This document shows, one piece after another, positions 8,063-17,655 of a stretch of 52,761 nucleotides of DNA. The position numbers and the translations under genes are program-made. The stretch covers positions 1 to 52,761 of IMG/VR virus record IMGVR_UViG_3300036782_000035. One strand, 5' to 3'. Source of the DNA: a virus. The notes below the pieces were generated by a model. It searched no databases. It was not told where the DNA came from and worked only from the letters and a program-made list of their open reading frames with translations. Every line of letters begins with the position of its first letter. The stretch's first letter is position 1.

Positions 8063-9769
8063 ATGACGGGTACCGAGTGGCAGAGCTACGGGACGGCCAC
8101 GTCCCTGGCGAGCGGTGACACGCTGCTCGCGAGGGTCGTGGCCGCGACGCCGCCGTCGGCCGGGACGGTGGAGCAGGTCACCTCGGCCAACGCGGCGGCG
8201 TCGTTCGCCGCGCTCCAGGGCTGGTACTGCCCCGGGCTGGCCGGGGCGACCGGCAGCAACACGTCCGGCGACACGACGGTCATCCAGGCCATGCTCAACG
8301 CCATGCCGGCGGGGTCCGTGATCCTGTTCGACAAGCTCTACACGGTTAACGCCGTGATCGAGTTCCCGGGCGGCCTCACCTACCTGGGCATCAACCAGGC
8401 CACCGGGCTGCGGATGGCGGACAGCGCGAACCTTAACGCGCTGGCCGCGCCGGTCGGCTGGGCGGGGAACACCGCGACCGAGGCCAGCCAGCCCGTCACC
8501 ATCCGGGACATGGCGTTCTTCGGGCCGCCGAGCGTCCCGCAGGCCAGCGGCGACGGCCACCTCCTGGTCATGAACAACTTCTGGAGCTACGTCGAGGACT
8601 GCCAGTTCGGCTACAACACCGGCGCGGGCATCCGCTTCGACGCGTGCACGGCGAACGGCACGCAGATCATCAGCGGCGGCGGCGCCGTGCAGAACCGGGT
8701 CCGCGACTGCCAGTTCTACCAGTGCGCCGGCGGCTCCGTCGCCTCCAACGACCCGTCAGGGGCGTTCACCGACGGGTTCATAGTCGACTCGATCTTCGAG
8801 GGCGCGGCCGGGGCGAACCCGGCGATCGGGCTGGCAACCCTCGCCGGGTGGAAGATCGACGGGAACCACTTTTTCGGTTTCGACGACTCCGTTATCGCAG
8901 GCCGCCCTTATGAAACGCGGGTGGTGAACAACTACTTCGAGGCGTGGGGCGACGACGCGACGGCCGACTACTACAGCGCCATCGACTTCGGGTCGGGGTT
9001 CGTCGCCGACGAGGGCGCCGGGACCGTCATCTCGGGCAACACGTTCAACGCCGGGGACGCGGGCAACGCGGGGTCCACGCTCATCGCCGTCGCGTTCGCG
9101 GCGGCCTCCGGCCAGCAGGGCACCGTCGCGATCACGGGCAACCAGTTCAGCGGGCCGACCGGCACCGTCACCGGCACCTTCTACGGCATCACGCTGAACG
9201 GCCAGTCCTCGACGTCGACTGTCGTCGCGACGGTGAGCGGCAACAGCTACAGCGGGACGTGGAACGGCGCGGAGCTCCTGCTGAGCAACGAGGACTCCAG
9301 CGCGACCACCAACTTCCAGGTCACCGGCGACCTCAACGCCCAGCGCGTCGCACTGCCCGCTACCTTCAGCAGCGGCGCCGGCACCAGCGCGCAGAACGTC
9401 ACCGGCATGGCCGCGGTGCTGACGCCGGGCACCTACCTGCTGAAGGGCCGCTTCTGGTACACCGCCCACGGCACCACCGGCTCAACCCAGACGTTCGCGT
9501 TCACCTTCGGCGGCACCGCGTCGTCCGCCCAGGTGACCTGGCAGTTCAAGACGGCGGCCTATACCGCCCCGGTGTCCGGGACGACGGTCACCACCAGCTC
9601 GGGCCTCTCGCCGACGCTGACGACCACTACCTACCCGCTCGACTTCGAGGCGCGCATCGCCGTGTCGGCGGCCGGGACGCTTCAGCTCACCGTCACGAGC
9701 ACGACAGGCGGCGACGAGGTATCCGTCCTCGCCGGGTCGAACCTGTCCGTTCAGCCCGTAGCCGCGTAA
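8063..9769 (+). CDS. Tail fibre/spike with right-handed beta-helix
   Basis: 568 residues, ATG after GGGGAAGGTGAC. Residues ~60-400 show regular strand repeats with N/G turns (GGLTYLGIN, NRVRDCQFYQC, VSGNSYSGTWNGAELLLSN) typical of pectate-lyase-like or tailspike beta-helices. The start of the helix has GDTTVIQAMLNAMPAGSVILFD, the usual cap of such spikes. The C-terminal ~140 residues form a separate beta-sandwich-like domain (LTPGTYLLKGRFWYTA). It is probably a receptor-binding or polysaccharide-degrading fibre; no catalytic residues can be assigned. Confidence 0.75.
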   Translation: MTGTEWQSYGTATSLASGDTLLARVVAATPPSAGTVEQVTSANAAASFAALQGWYCPGLAGATGSNTSGDTTVIQAMLNAMPAGSVILFDKLYTVNAVIEFPGGLTYLGINQATGLRMADSANLNALAAPVGWAGNTATEASQPVTIRDMAFFGPPSVPQASGDGHLLVMNNFWSYVEDCQFGYNTGAGIRFDACTANGTQIISGGGAVQNRVRDCQFYQCAGGSVASNDPSGAFTDGFIVDSIFEGAAGANPAIGLATLAGWKIDGNHFFGFDDSVIAGRPYETRVVNNYFEAWGDDATADYYSAIDFGSGFVADEGAGTVISGNTFNAGDAGNAGSTLIAVAFAAASGQQGTVAITGNQFSGPTGTVTGTFYGITLNGQSSTSTVVATVSGNSYSGTWNGAELLLSNEDSSATTNFQVTGDLNAQRVALPATFSSGAGTSAQNVTGMAAVLTPGTYLLKGRFWYTAHGTTGSTQTFAFTFGGTASSAQVTWQFKTAAYTAPVSGTTVTTSSGLSPTLTTTTYPLDFEARIAVSAAGTLQLTVTSTTGGDEVSVLAGSNLSVQPVAA

Positions 9770-9776
9770 GCCGCCC

Positions 9777-12700
9777 ATGACGATCGCCGGCGACCAGACC
9801 GCCACCGGGCAGGCCCCGGCCACCACGACCACGGTCACCCTGACCTGGGGGACGAACCCCACGGCCGGGGCCAAGGCGATCGTCGTAGTCATGGGATCGG
9901 CGACCGTGACCAGCGTGGTCGACAACGGGACCACGCCGAAGACGTTCACGGCCGACGTATCTGTCACCGCGTCGGGCGCGAACAGGTACGTCTACCGGGC
10001 CGACGGCATCACCCTGCCTGCCTCCGGTTCCTACCACGTCACCATCACGGCGGCGTCCGGCCTGTACGTGGCCCAGGGCCGCACCTACACGGGGGTCGCG
10101 ACGGGCGGCCCGGCGACGAGCAACAGCGCCACCGGCACCAGCACGTCCGTCAGCAGCGGGAGCGTCACGCCGTCCGTCACCGGGTCGCTGGTCATCGGCG
10201 GGATGATCGACGACAGCAGCCTTGACCCTGAGACGATCACGCTCACCACCAGCGGCGCGACGAACCTCTACACCAACACCAACGGCAACAACTTCTGCGG
10301 CGGCGTCGCCGACCACATCGTCTCCGGCACGAGCGCGCAGACGCTGGCCTGGACGCTCGGGGACTCGGCCGACTGGGCGGGCATCGCCGCCGTCTACAGC
10401 CCGGCATCGGGCACTCCGCACACGGACACCGCCTCGCTGGCCGTCACCCCGTCGACTACGGCCACCAGGCAGCACGGCGCGAAGGACTCGGCGGCGCTCA
10501 CGGTCGCCCCTTCCGAGTCGGCGACGCCCTCGCACGGCCATGCCGCCTCCGCCTCGCTGGCCGTCACGCCGGCCTTGTCGGCGTCGGCAAGCGGCGGGGT
10601 GCCGGGCCTGACCGACAGCCCGGTAACCAGCTCTACCGGGGCCGCGACCTCCGGCGTGTTCACCACGGCCAACGCGTTCTCACCGGGCGCGGGCACGATG
10701 GTCCTGGTCCGCGTCGAGAACATGTTCACCGCGTCGCCCGGCTCGGCGGCCACGTTCACCTGCCAGGACAGCCACGGCACCAGCTACGCCAGCGCGCTGC
10801 AGGCGCAGAACAGCTTCGACGTCGCCGGGGCGGCGATCTTCTGGCACGTCTACAGTTCCGCCCCCGGGTCGACGACCCTCACGATCACCAGCTCGGTCAC
10901 CGGCACGGCGCTTGAGCTGCTCGTCTCCCCGACGCTGATCACCGGGCAGGCCAGCTCGCCGATCGGGCCGAACACGCTCAGCACCGACCCATCGGGGTCG
11001 ACGACGTCGCTCACCGGGTCGCTGACCACGACCGTGGCCGGGTCGCGCGTCTACCTCGCGGGCGGCGTGGGCTCCGGGTCGGCGATGACGGCCGCCTCGA
11101 ATACGGCCACCACGGCGACCTACAACGGGTACAACAACGCCGCGACCGGCATCAGCACGTCGGCCACCGCAACGCCCGGAGCGACCACCTTCGGATGGAC
11201 CTGCAGCCCGGCCAGCACCTTCGGCGGCAACCTCATCGGCGTCGAGGTACTGCCCGCGACGACGACCCCGCACACCGCAACCGCATCGCTGACGGTCACG
11301 CCCTCGACGTCGGCGGCGCGCTCCCATGGCGCGAAAGACTCCGCCTCGCTCACGGTAACGCCCGCCATGGCGGCGGCCAGCGCCGGCAACTGGCCGTCCA
11401 ACGCCATCCTCGACACCACCGGCAGCCCGATCCTGGACACGGCCGGCGGGTTCATCGAGGACACCAGCGGCGGCGACACCGCGAGCGCATCGCTCACGGT
11501 GACGCCCACGGCGACCGCGACCGCCGAACGCGGCCACTCGGCGTCGGCGTCGCTGACCGTTACCCCGGTGACCGCCGCGTCCGGGGACCACCCGCGCACC
11601 GCGACCGCATCGCTGACGGTAACGCCAGCCACGACGGCCGCCGGCGGGCATCCCCGCACCGCGTCGGCGTCCCTCACGGTCACCCCGGCCGGGACGGCGA
11701 CGCCAGCCCACGGGCACGCGGCAGCGGCCTCGCTCGCGGTGATGCCGGCCACGCTGGCGGAGGCCGGGAACAGCGCGTCGCTGACCGTCGCCCCGGTTCT
11801 GTCCGCGACAGCGGCCCACGGGCACGCCGCCTCCGCCGCGCTCGCGGTTACCCCGGTCACGACGGCGACCCGGCAGCACGCGGCCACGGCGCAGGCCGCG
11901 CTCACCGTCACGCCTGCCGGCTCGGCGAACGGCGAGAGCGGCCAGGGCCGCACGGCCACCGCCAGCCTCACCGTCACCCCGGCGACGACGGCGCACGCCG
12001 CCCACGGCCACGCCGCCAGCGCCGCGCTCACGGTCACCCCTGCTGGCTCGGCGACCTCGACCGCCGCCGTTCACCACACCGCCACGGCGTCGCTCACCGT
12101 CACGCCGTCGACCACCGCCAAGTCCCCGGCGCCGTTCCCCGGCTCGCCCCTTGACCTTGAGTGCTCGCTCAACCTGGCAGGCACCTGGACGGACGTCACC
12201 ACGTACGCCTACCAGCGGGCAGGCGACTCGCCCCCGATCACGATCACGCGCGGTCGTCCGGATGAGTCCAGCCAGGCCAACCCTTCCACCTGCGCATGGG
12301 AATGGAACAACAGGGACGGCCGGTTCAGCCCGCGCAACCCGCTCTCGCCGTACTACGGGCTGCTCGGCCGCAACACGCCGGTCAGGTGGTCGGTGCCCGC
12401 CGCCGCCTCCTACCTGCGACTGGAGGGCGCCGTCGGCGCGTACGCGTCCTGCCCGGAGAACGCGCGCCTCGACGTCACCGGGTCGATCGAGGTCCGCGTG
12501 GGGCTCAGGCTGACCGACTGGAACGCGTGCGACCTCGTCAGCAAGTACGACGGCACCACGGGCAGCAGCTGGATCATCAACACGCAGGATGACGGGACGC
12601 TGGTGTTCTGGTGGCGGGACAGCTCCGGGACGCTGCGGGGGGCGGTCTCAACTGTCCCGGTCCCGTTCACCGCCGGCGACTTCGCGCTCCGCTTCACCCT

Positions 12701-14924
12701 CAACGCCTCCAACGGCACCGTCACCTTCTACGTCAGTGACGGCATCGACGGCACGTGGACGCAGCTCGGCAGCGCGGTCAGCCCCACCGGCGGCGCATCC
12801 ACCTCGGTGTACTCCGGCAGCGGCACCAGCGTGCCGCTCACCGCGGGCTGGTCAGCCAACAACCCCGCCTGGCAGATGCTCGGCCGGGTCAACGGGTTCC
12901 GCGTCTACAACGGCATCGGCGGCACGGTGGTGGCCGACGCGGCGTTCGGCTCGCAGCCGAACGGGACGACGTCATGGACGGACACCGCGGGGAACGCGTG
13001 GTCGGTCAGCGGCGGCGCGGAGGTCAGCGGCCGCGACTACCGCTTCCACGGCGAGATGTCGAGCCAGCCGCCCAAGTGGGACGTCACCGGCAACGACATG
13101 AGCGTGATGGCGCAGGCAGGCGGCCCGCTCCGCAGGCTCAGCCAGGGCACCAACAACGCGATGAGCGCGATGAAGCGCGCCATCCTCCTGCAGACGGGCA
13201 CGTCCGCGCCGGTCGCGTACTGGCCGATGGAGGACAACGCGGGCGCCACCGTCTTCGGCAGCGCGACCGGCGGCCCGCCGATCACCTTCGACGCGTCGCC
13301 CGCCCCGTCACTCGCCGCCGACTCCAGCTTCATCGCCAGCGCCCCGCTGCCCACGCTCGGCGGGTCCAGGCTCCAGGCCCCGGTGCCCGGCTACACCGGC
13401 ACCGGCGCATGGGCGGTCAGCTTCCTGCTGAAGCTCAGCCCGCCCGCCGCCGACGCGGTCCTGCTCCGCGTCGTAACCCCCGGCGCGGCCTGCGGCGTCA
13501 TCTACATCAAGAGCGACACCAGCGGCGACCTCGGCATGACCGGTTACGCCGAGGACGGCAGCACGGCGTTCGACACGGCGTACTACAACTTCTCCGCCTC
13601 CGGCAACCCGCTGATGGTCTTCCTGATCGCGCAGCAGGCCGGCGGCAGCACCCAGTACAGCCTGTTCGCCGTCGCCCCCGGCGCAGACTCAGGCGGCGTC
13701 GTCACCGAGACAGCCAGCGGCGGCGCGGGCACCGTCGTCCTCATCCAGCCCGACGTGACCGGCGCTTTCACGGACACCGCCTTCGGCCACCTCCAGGTTC
13801 AGTCCCTCGCGGCGAACGGCTTCGAGCTCGGCGCGCCATTGAACGCGTGGAACGGGGAGCTGGCCGCCGTCCGGTACGCGCGCCTCGCCGCCGAGAACGG
13901 GTACGCCTGCCGCATCCTCGGCCCGCCGTCCGGCAGCGCGCAGATGGGCCCGCAAGGGCAGGCGACGCTCAGCGCCCTCTTGCAGGAGTGCGAGGCGGCC
14001 GACCTCGGCCAGCAGTTCGAGCCGCGGCAGGTGCTCGCCCTCGGCTACCGGACGCTCGCCAGCATGTGCGACCAGTCCCCGGCGCTGACGCTCGACTACA
14101 CCGCGGCCGAGCTCGGCGGCGTCGCCGCCGGCGGCGGCGACAGCGGACTCGATCCCACTTACGATGACCAGTTGTCAAAAAATGACTGGACGGTCACCCG
14201 CGGGGCGGCGTCCGGCAGCCAGGGCGCGACCGTGCAGGTCACCCTCGACGACGGCAGCGCCATGAGCGTAGGCGACCCGCCGGACGGCATCGGCGACTAC
14301 GCCAACACCCAGACCGTCAACGTCGAGTACGACGACCAGCTGCAGGACGTAGGCGGCTGGATGGTGCGGCAGGGCACGATTGACGACCTGCGGTGGCCGG
14401 TGATCCCGCTCAACCTCGCCCGCGGCGAGATGGCCGCGCTCCGCCAGGACGCCGCCGACCTTGAGCTAGGCGACATGCTCCAGATTGACGACGCGCCGGA
14501 CCTGGTGATCTACGACCCGGTCAAGCAGGTTGTCCTCGGCAGCAAGGAATCGCTCGGCGGATTCCACTACACGATGGAATTCAACGCGGTCCCGGAGGTC
14601 GCCTACGAGACGGTGATCCTGGATGACCCGGACTACGGGCGCGTCGACACCGACGGGTCGCAGCTCGCCTCGGCCGTGAGCTCAAACGCGACGACGCTGA
14701 GCGTGAGCACGACCGGGCCGTCCGGCATCATCTGGACGCCGCTGGCCGCCGACTGGCCGTTCGACATCAACGTCGGCGGCGAGCGGATGACGGTCACCGC
14801 GGTCAGCGGCACGAGCTCGCCTCAGTCGTTCACCGTTACGCGCAGCGTCAACGGGGTTGTCAAGGCGCAGGCCGCGGGCGCTGACGTCCGCCTGTGGTTC
14901 GCCCCGGTCCTGGCGCTGGCATGA
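9777..14924 (+). CDS. Large minor tail protein with ASLTVTP repeats and LamG-like domain
   Basis: 1715 residues. Parts: an N-terminal Thr-rich beta domain (1-215) and first repeats; a second beta domain (~275-495); a long repeat tract (~495-785) of ASLTVTP-TTA with His-Gly linkers; a domain beginning LDLECSLNLAGTW that carries the SPYYGLLGRNTPVRW pattern of actinophage tail-tip proteins (~790-880); a concanavalin/LamG-like domain (~880-1060); and a tail-hub-like C-terminus ending with MTVTAVSGTSSPQSFTVTRS-NGV. No separate Dit and Tal genes are seen, so this protein may combine several baseplate roles. Confidence 0.75.
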   Translation: MTIAGDQTATGQAPATTTTVTLTWGTNPTAGAKAIVVVMGSATVTSVVDNGTTPKTFTADVSVTASGANRYVYRADGITLPASGSYHVTITAASGLYVAQGRTYTGVATGGPATSNSATGTSTSVSSGSVTPSVTGSLVIGGMIDDSSLDPETITLTTSGATNLYTNTNGNNFCGGVADHIVSGTSAQTLAWTLGDSADWAGIAAVYSPASGTPHTDTASLAVTPSTTATRQHGAKDSAALTVAPSESATPSHGHAASASLAVTPALSASASGGVPGLTDSPVTSSTGAATSGVFTTANAFSPGAGTMVLVRVENMFTASPGSAATFTCQDSHGTSYASALQAQNSFDVAGAAIFWHVYSSAPGSTTLTITSSVTGTALELLVSPTLITGQASSPIGPNTLSTDPSGSTTSLTGSLTTTVAGSRVYLAGGVGSGSAMTAASNTATTATYNGYNNAATGISTSATATPGATTFGWTCSPASTFGGNLIGVEVLPATTTPHTATASLTVTPSTSAARSHGAKDSASLTVTPAMAAASAGNWPSNAILDTTGSPILDTAGGFIEDTSGGDTASASLTVTPTATATAERGHSASASLTVTPVTAASGDHPRTATASLTVTPATTAAGGHPRTASASLTVTPAGTATPAHGHAAAASLAVMPATLAEAGNSASLTVAPVLSATAAHGHAASAALAVTPVTTATRQHAATAQAALTVTPAGSANGESGQGRTATASLTVTPATTAHAAHGHAASAALTVTPAGSATSTAAVHHTATASLTVTPSTTAKSPAPFPGSPLDLECSLNLAGTWTDVTTYAYQRAGDSPPITITRGRPDESSQANPSTCAWEWNNRDGRFSPRNPLSPYYGLLGRNTPVRWSVPAAASYLRLEGAVGAYASCPENARLDVTGSIEVRVGLRLTDWNACDLVSKYDGTTGSSWIINTQDDGTLVFWWRDSSGTLRGAVSTVPVPFTAGDFALRFTLNASNGTVTFYVSDGIDGTWTQLGSAVSPTGGASTSVYSGSGTSVPLTAGWSANNPAWQMLGRVNGFRVYNGIGGTVVADAAFGSQPNGTTSWTDTAGNAWSVSGGAEVSGRDYRFHGEMSSQPPKWDVTGNDMSVMAQAGGPLRRLSQGTNNAMSAMKRAILLQTGTSAPVAYWPMEDNAGATVFGSATGGPPITFDASPAPSLAADSSFIASAPLPTLGGSRLQAPVPGYTGTGAWAVSFLLKLSPPAADAVLLRVVTPGAACGVIYIKSDTSGDLGMTGYAEDGSTAFDTAYYNFSASGNPLMVFLIAQQAGGSTQYSLFAVAPGADSGGVVTETASGGAGTVVLIQPDVTGAFTDTAFGHLQVQSLAANGFELGAPLNAWNGELAAVRYARLAAENGYACRILGPPSGSAQMGPQGQATLSALLQECEAADLGQQFEPRQVLALGYRTLASMCDQSPALTLDYTAAELGGVAAGGGDSGLDPTYDDQLSKNDWTVTRGAASGSQGATVQVTLDDGSAMSVGDPPDGIGDYANTQTVNVEYDDQLQDVGGWMVRQGTIDDLRWPVIPLNLARGEMAALRQDAADLELGDMLQIDDAPDLVIYDPVKQVVLGSKESLGGFHYTMEFNAVPEVAYETVILDDPDYGRVDTDGSQLASAVSSNATTLSVSTTGPSGIIWTPLAADWPFDINVGGERMTVTAVSGTSSPQSFTVTRSVNGVVKAQAAGADVRLWFAPVLALA
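11270..12125 (+). repeat. Tandem ASLTVTP-encoding repeats
   Basis: Degenerate ~60-70 bp units containing GCGTCGCTGACCGTCACCCC-like cores recur about a dozen times, with two more near 10425-10575. The protein unit is (T/S)AS(L)TVTPA-TA plus a linker often carrying HGH or HPR. Units are close enough for slippage or recombination. Confidence 0.8.
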
Positions 14925-14934
14925 GGAGGCAACG

Positions 14935-15435
14935 ATGACCGCAGCTGGCCAGGTCTACGCGGGCAGCAGGGAAACAGCGGCGATGCTGCAGGGCGTCGCG
15001 CCGCTGTCGGCGTACAAGGCAACCAACCAGCCGGGATCAGGCAGCACCCTGGCCAACGACAGCGCCCTGGTTATCCCGCTGCAGGCGAACGCCGTCTACG
15101 ACTTCGAGCTGATCCTCGGCTACTTCGGCGGCACCCAGGGCAGCAGCGACATCAAGCTCGGCTGGTCACTCCCGTCCGGCGCGTCGATGGGCTACACGGT
15201 CTACGGCAACACCACTGGCGGGAACCCCACGGACGCGCCCTGGTACACCGCCTCGTCTACCCCAGCGCTGGGCACCAACGGCACGGGTACCAACATCGGC
15301 GCGATCCTGTCCGGCACCGTCAGCGTCGGCGCCAATGCAGGGAACATGCAGCTGCAGTGGGCCAGGAACGCCGGCAGCGGCACGGCCCCCACAGTCCTGG
15401 CCGGATCGATTCTCCTGGCCTGGCAAGTGCAGTAA
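14935..15435 (+). CDS. Tail-tip/receptor-binding-like protein, copy 1
   Basis: 166 residues, ATG after a strong GAGGAGG. It shares the block PSGASMGY--YG-T-G---DAPWYT and an end in LLAWQV- with the protein at 15862-16356; the two are clear paralogues over their full length. The beta-rich, Gly/Thr-rich composition downstream of the large tail protein suggests a head or tail fibre appendage. No family name is certain. Confidence 0.75.
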   Translation: MTAAGQVYAGSRETAAMLQGVAPLSAYKATNQPGSGSTLANDSALVIPLQANAVYDFELILGYFGGTQGSSDIKLGWSLPSGASMGYTVYGNTTGGNPTDAPWYTASSTPALGTNGTGTNIGAILSGTVSVGANAGNMQLQWARNAGSGTAPTVLAGSILLAWQVQ

Positions 15436-15455
15436 CTCAACGAAAGGAAGACGAG

Positions 15456-15767
15456 ATGGTTCTCACGGTGGGCGACCAAATTTACATTGTCGAGGGATCT
15501 GGCTCTGACAGCGAAACCTATGCATTCCTGGTGCTTCCGATGGAGAACGCAACGAATATCCGGTCCCCTGATCTCGCGAGTTACAACCAGGACAACGGGG
15601 GCGTGAATTCGCTCCTGGACGGGGAATACACGCGAGCCTCCTTCCTTGTGGCGCTCAAGGGACTCTTTGACGACCAGACCTACGGCACGGGCGACCAGGC
15701 CATCACGATCACGAGCCCGAAGGTCTACGAGGTCACCCAGACGCAGACGGACATCACTCCTTCGTGA
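15456..15767 (+). CDS. Small unknown protein between paralogous tail genes
   Basis: 103 residues, ATG after GAAAGGAAGACGAG. Its DNA is visibly less GC-rich than its neighbours (ATTTACATTGTCGAGG). It is Asp/Thr-rich and acidic without cysteines and shows no familiar domain. It lies between the two copies of the tail-tip paralogue and may have been inserted during or after that duplication. Confidence 0.7.
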   Translation: MVLTVGDQIYIVEGSGSDSETYAFLVLPMENATNIRSPDLASYNQDNGGVNSLLDGEYTRASFLVALKGLFDDQTYGTGDQAITITSPKVYEVTQTQTDITPS

Positions 15768-15796
15768 AAACCCTGCGCCTCGGCATACCCCTGATT

Positions 15797-15829
15797 GCCC
15801 GGCGCGCGCTCCGCGAGCGCGCGCCGGGC
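15797..15829 (+). terminator. Perfect 14-bp GC hairpin, terminator-like
   Basis: GCCCGGCGCGCGCT (15797-15810) and AGCGCGCGCCGGGC (15816-15829) pair perfectly around a 5-nt loop CCGCG. It lies in the gap between 15767 and the next start at 15862. There is no U-tract, as is common for actinobacterial terminator or processing hairpins. Confidence 0.65.
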
Positions 15830-15861
15830 GGCAGGCCGTTCCCTGGCGCACGGGAGGTCCA

Positions 15862-16356
15862 GTGACTGCCCCCGCGAAGTTCTACAAGGGCGGCCGGCCG
15901 ACCGGTGCGGCGGTGCGCGGCATCGCGCCCATCGCCGCGTACAAGACGCTCGCTGAGTCGGTGGTGTCCAACAACACCACGCTCCAGGCCGACGACGCGC
16001 TGCTGCTGCAACTCAACGCCGGAGCCGTCTACCTGTTCAAGCTCAAAGTCGGCTACACCGCCGCCAACGGCACCGGCGACATCCACTTCGGCTGGTCGGT
16101 CCCGTCCGGCGCGTCGATGGGCTACGCCGCCTACGGCGACACCGGCGGGGCTGCCAGCGACGCACCCTGGTACACCACGGCGCAGACCCCCGTCTTCAGC
16201 GGCAACGGCACAACCCCGTGCGGCGCGATCATGAAGGGCACCTGCGTGACCGGCGAGGCCGGCGCCCTGCAGCTGATGTGGTGCCAGCACACCAGCAGCA
16301 CGACCGCGACGACCGTGCTGTCCGGGTCGGACCTCCTTGCCTGGCAGGTCGCATGA
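15862..16356 (+). CDS. Tail-tip/receptor-binding-like protein, copy 2
   Basis: 164 residues from GTG after GGGAGGTCCA. It is a paralogue of the 14935 gene, aligning along the whole length and ending in LLAWQVA. Three cysteines (CGAIMKGTC and MWCQH) are specific to this copy. It overlaps the start of the following membrane protein gene (ATGA). Confidence 0.75.
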   Translation: MTAPAKFYKGGRPTGAAVRGIAPIAAYKTLAESVVSNNTTLQADDALLLQLNAGAVYLFKLKVGYTAANGTGDIHFGWSVPSGASMGYAAYGDTGGAASDAPWYTTAQTPVFSGNGTTPCGAIMKGTCVTGEAGALQLMWCQHTSSTTATTVLSGSDLLAWQVA

Positions 16357-16649
16357 GCGCGTGGCTGCTGGTGCCGCTGGCGTTCCTCGCGATGGCCGCG
16401 CAGGACATCCTCTGCGTGGTCATGGTGCGGGCCGAGGGAACCGGGCGGGCACACCGGGCGGCGGCGTGCGACACGCTGCAGGACGCCTGCGGGCTGGCGT
16501 CGCTCGGCGCGGTCGGCGGCTCCCTGTTCGTCGGCGGTGACCTGCTGCTGTCCGGTGCGGTCGTCGCGGCGCGGCTGGCAGGCGACTACGCCGGCACGTA
16601 CGCCGGAGTGCGGGCCGGCGTGTGGCTCGACGGGAGGGGAACGCGGTGA
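16353..16649 (+). CDS. Small polytopic membrane protein, holin candidate
   Basis: 98 residues with a hydrophobic segment at residues 4-24 and two more near 46-80. It starts the lysis region and is translationally coupled to the upstream gene by ATGA. Size and topology fit a holin or holin-like protein. Several other small membrane proteins downstream compete for that role, so the function is an inference. Confidence 0.7.
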   Translation: MSAWLLVPLAFLAMAAQDILCVVMVRAEGTGRAHRAAACDTLQDACGLASLGAVGGSLFVGGDLLLSGAVVAARLAGDYAGTYAGVRAGVWLDGRGTR

Positions 16650-17026
16650 CGTGGCTGAAGCGCGCGGCGAAGTGGGCACCGGTTATCGCCCTGGCTCTGC
16701 TCGTCGTCTTCTGGCGGTACGGCGTTCAGCGCTGGCTCACGGTCCACACCGGCAGCAGCAACATGCCGGGGACGCCGCCGAACTACAACTTCTTCTCCGG
16801 CAGCGGCTCGATCCTGCTGCCCTGGATCGGCCAGGGGCTGATCGTCGGGCTGCTGTTCTGGTGGCACAACCAATGCGGCGTCCACGGCTGCTACTGGTAC
16901 GCCCAGCGGACCACGGCCGCAGGTGACCGGGCATGCCGCCGGCACCACCCGAACCAGCGGCCCACCGTCGAGGACATCCACGCGGCGCACCACGCCGCAC
17001 GGCAAACAGAGAGCGAGGATCGGTGA
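16646..17026 (+). CDS. Two-TM membrane protein with Cys/His tail
   Basis: 126 residues from GTG overlapping the previous TGA. TM segments are at about 11-28 and 54-73. The cytoplasmic tail carries CGVHGCYWYAQ and C-RHHPNQRP----IHAAHHAA, a Cys/His pattern I associate with a common actinobacteriophage membrane protein found beside lysin genes. Metal binding is possible. Its place favours a lysis or membrane-disruption role. Confidence 0.75.
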   Translation: MTWLKRAAKWAPVIALALLVVFWRYGVQRWLTVHTGSSNMPGTPPNYNFFSGSGSILLPWIGQGLIVGLLFWWHNQCGVHGCYWYAQRTTAAGDRACRRHHPNQRPTVEDIHAAHHAARQTESEDR

Positions 17027-17031
17027 TCTTG

Positions 17032-17544
17032 CTACGAAGCCACGTAGTCGGGGAAATTCAGGCGCGCATAGGCGCCGAACAGTTCTTTCGCCGCAGCGTC
17101 GTAGGCTTTCGCGGCGCCCAGTTCATCGGCGAAGGTTCCCAGGTGGTGCAGCTTTCCCTGGAATGTGATGCGGGCGCGCCACGCATTGCCCCTCGTCGTG
17201 CGGCCAACACCCTTGTACTGCGACGCGTGGCCGACTCCTGGACGCCGGTTGGCTCCGTTCTGGCTGGCGGTCGCGGGCCGCAGGTTCGACCGCTGATTGT
17301 TCAGCCCGTCGCCGTCCCAGTGGTCAACCCTCGGCCAGCCTGTGAGCAGCGTATGCATCAGCACCCTTGGCTTCCTGCCGGGACCGCCAGGGAGATAGCC
17401 GGTCGCATACGGGCCTTCCGTCCACCGCGAGAAGGTGAACGCCTTGGCCATCCAGTGATAGGGGATCACCAGGTCGTAGTCGGCGTCATCAACCAGCACA
17501 GGCCGACCGAGCGCATGCTTGCCGTGCAAAGGTACGGTCTTCAT
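17032..17544 (-). CDS. Free-standing HNH-AP2 homing endonuclease
   Basis: 170 residues. The chosen ATG at 17544 has GGAAGG seven bases upstream; a longer frame to 17631 lacks a site. The HNH region reads RVLMHTLL then VDHWDGDGLNNQRSNLRP, and a C-terminal AP2 DNA-binding domain follows (QYKGVGRTTRGNAWRARI to LNFPDY). It is transcribed against the surrounding + genes and occupies nearly the whole gap between the 16646 and 17656 genes, so it is most likely a mobile homing gene inserted into the lysis cassette. Confidence 0.88.
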   Translation of the reverse strand: MKTVPLHGKHALGRPVLVDDADYDLVIPYHWMAKAFTFSRWTEGPYATGYLPGGPGRKPRVLMHTLLTGWPRVDHWDGDGLNNQRSNLRPATASQNGANRRPGVGHASQYKGVGRTTRGNAWRARITFQGKLHHLGTFADELGAAKAYDAAAKELFGAYARLNFPDYVAS

Positions 17545-17579
17545 GTCGGACCTTCCGAGAGGGTTAAAGGTTCGGCCGT

Positions 17580-17614
17580 GCCCCGGCCTGTTACCGCAGG
17601 TGCGGGGCTTTGTT
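17580..17614 (+). terminator. Intrinsic terminator-like hairpin in the HNH leader
   Basis: GCCCCG (17580-17585) pairs with CGGGGC (17603-17608) and CCTG (17587-17590) with CAGG (17597-17600), followed by TTTGTTG. Read on + it would end transcripts antisense to the HNH gene before the next gene. On - it lies in the HNH leader. An AT-rich TAAAAT (complement of 17621-17626) could be the HNH -10. Confidence 0.5.
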
Positions 17615-17655
17615 GTACCAATTTTACGCATTCGCGTGCTAGGAAAGGGCGTTAG

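Noticed and set aside
10680-12077. Long antisense frames in the repeat tract
   Set aside because: They arise from the repeated + sequence and have no start signals or domain.
10425-12125. CRISPR array in the repeat tract
   Set aside because: Repeats are coding, degenerate and lack unique spacers of fixed length.
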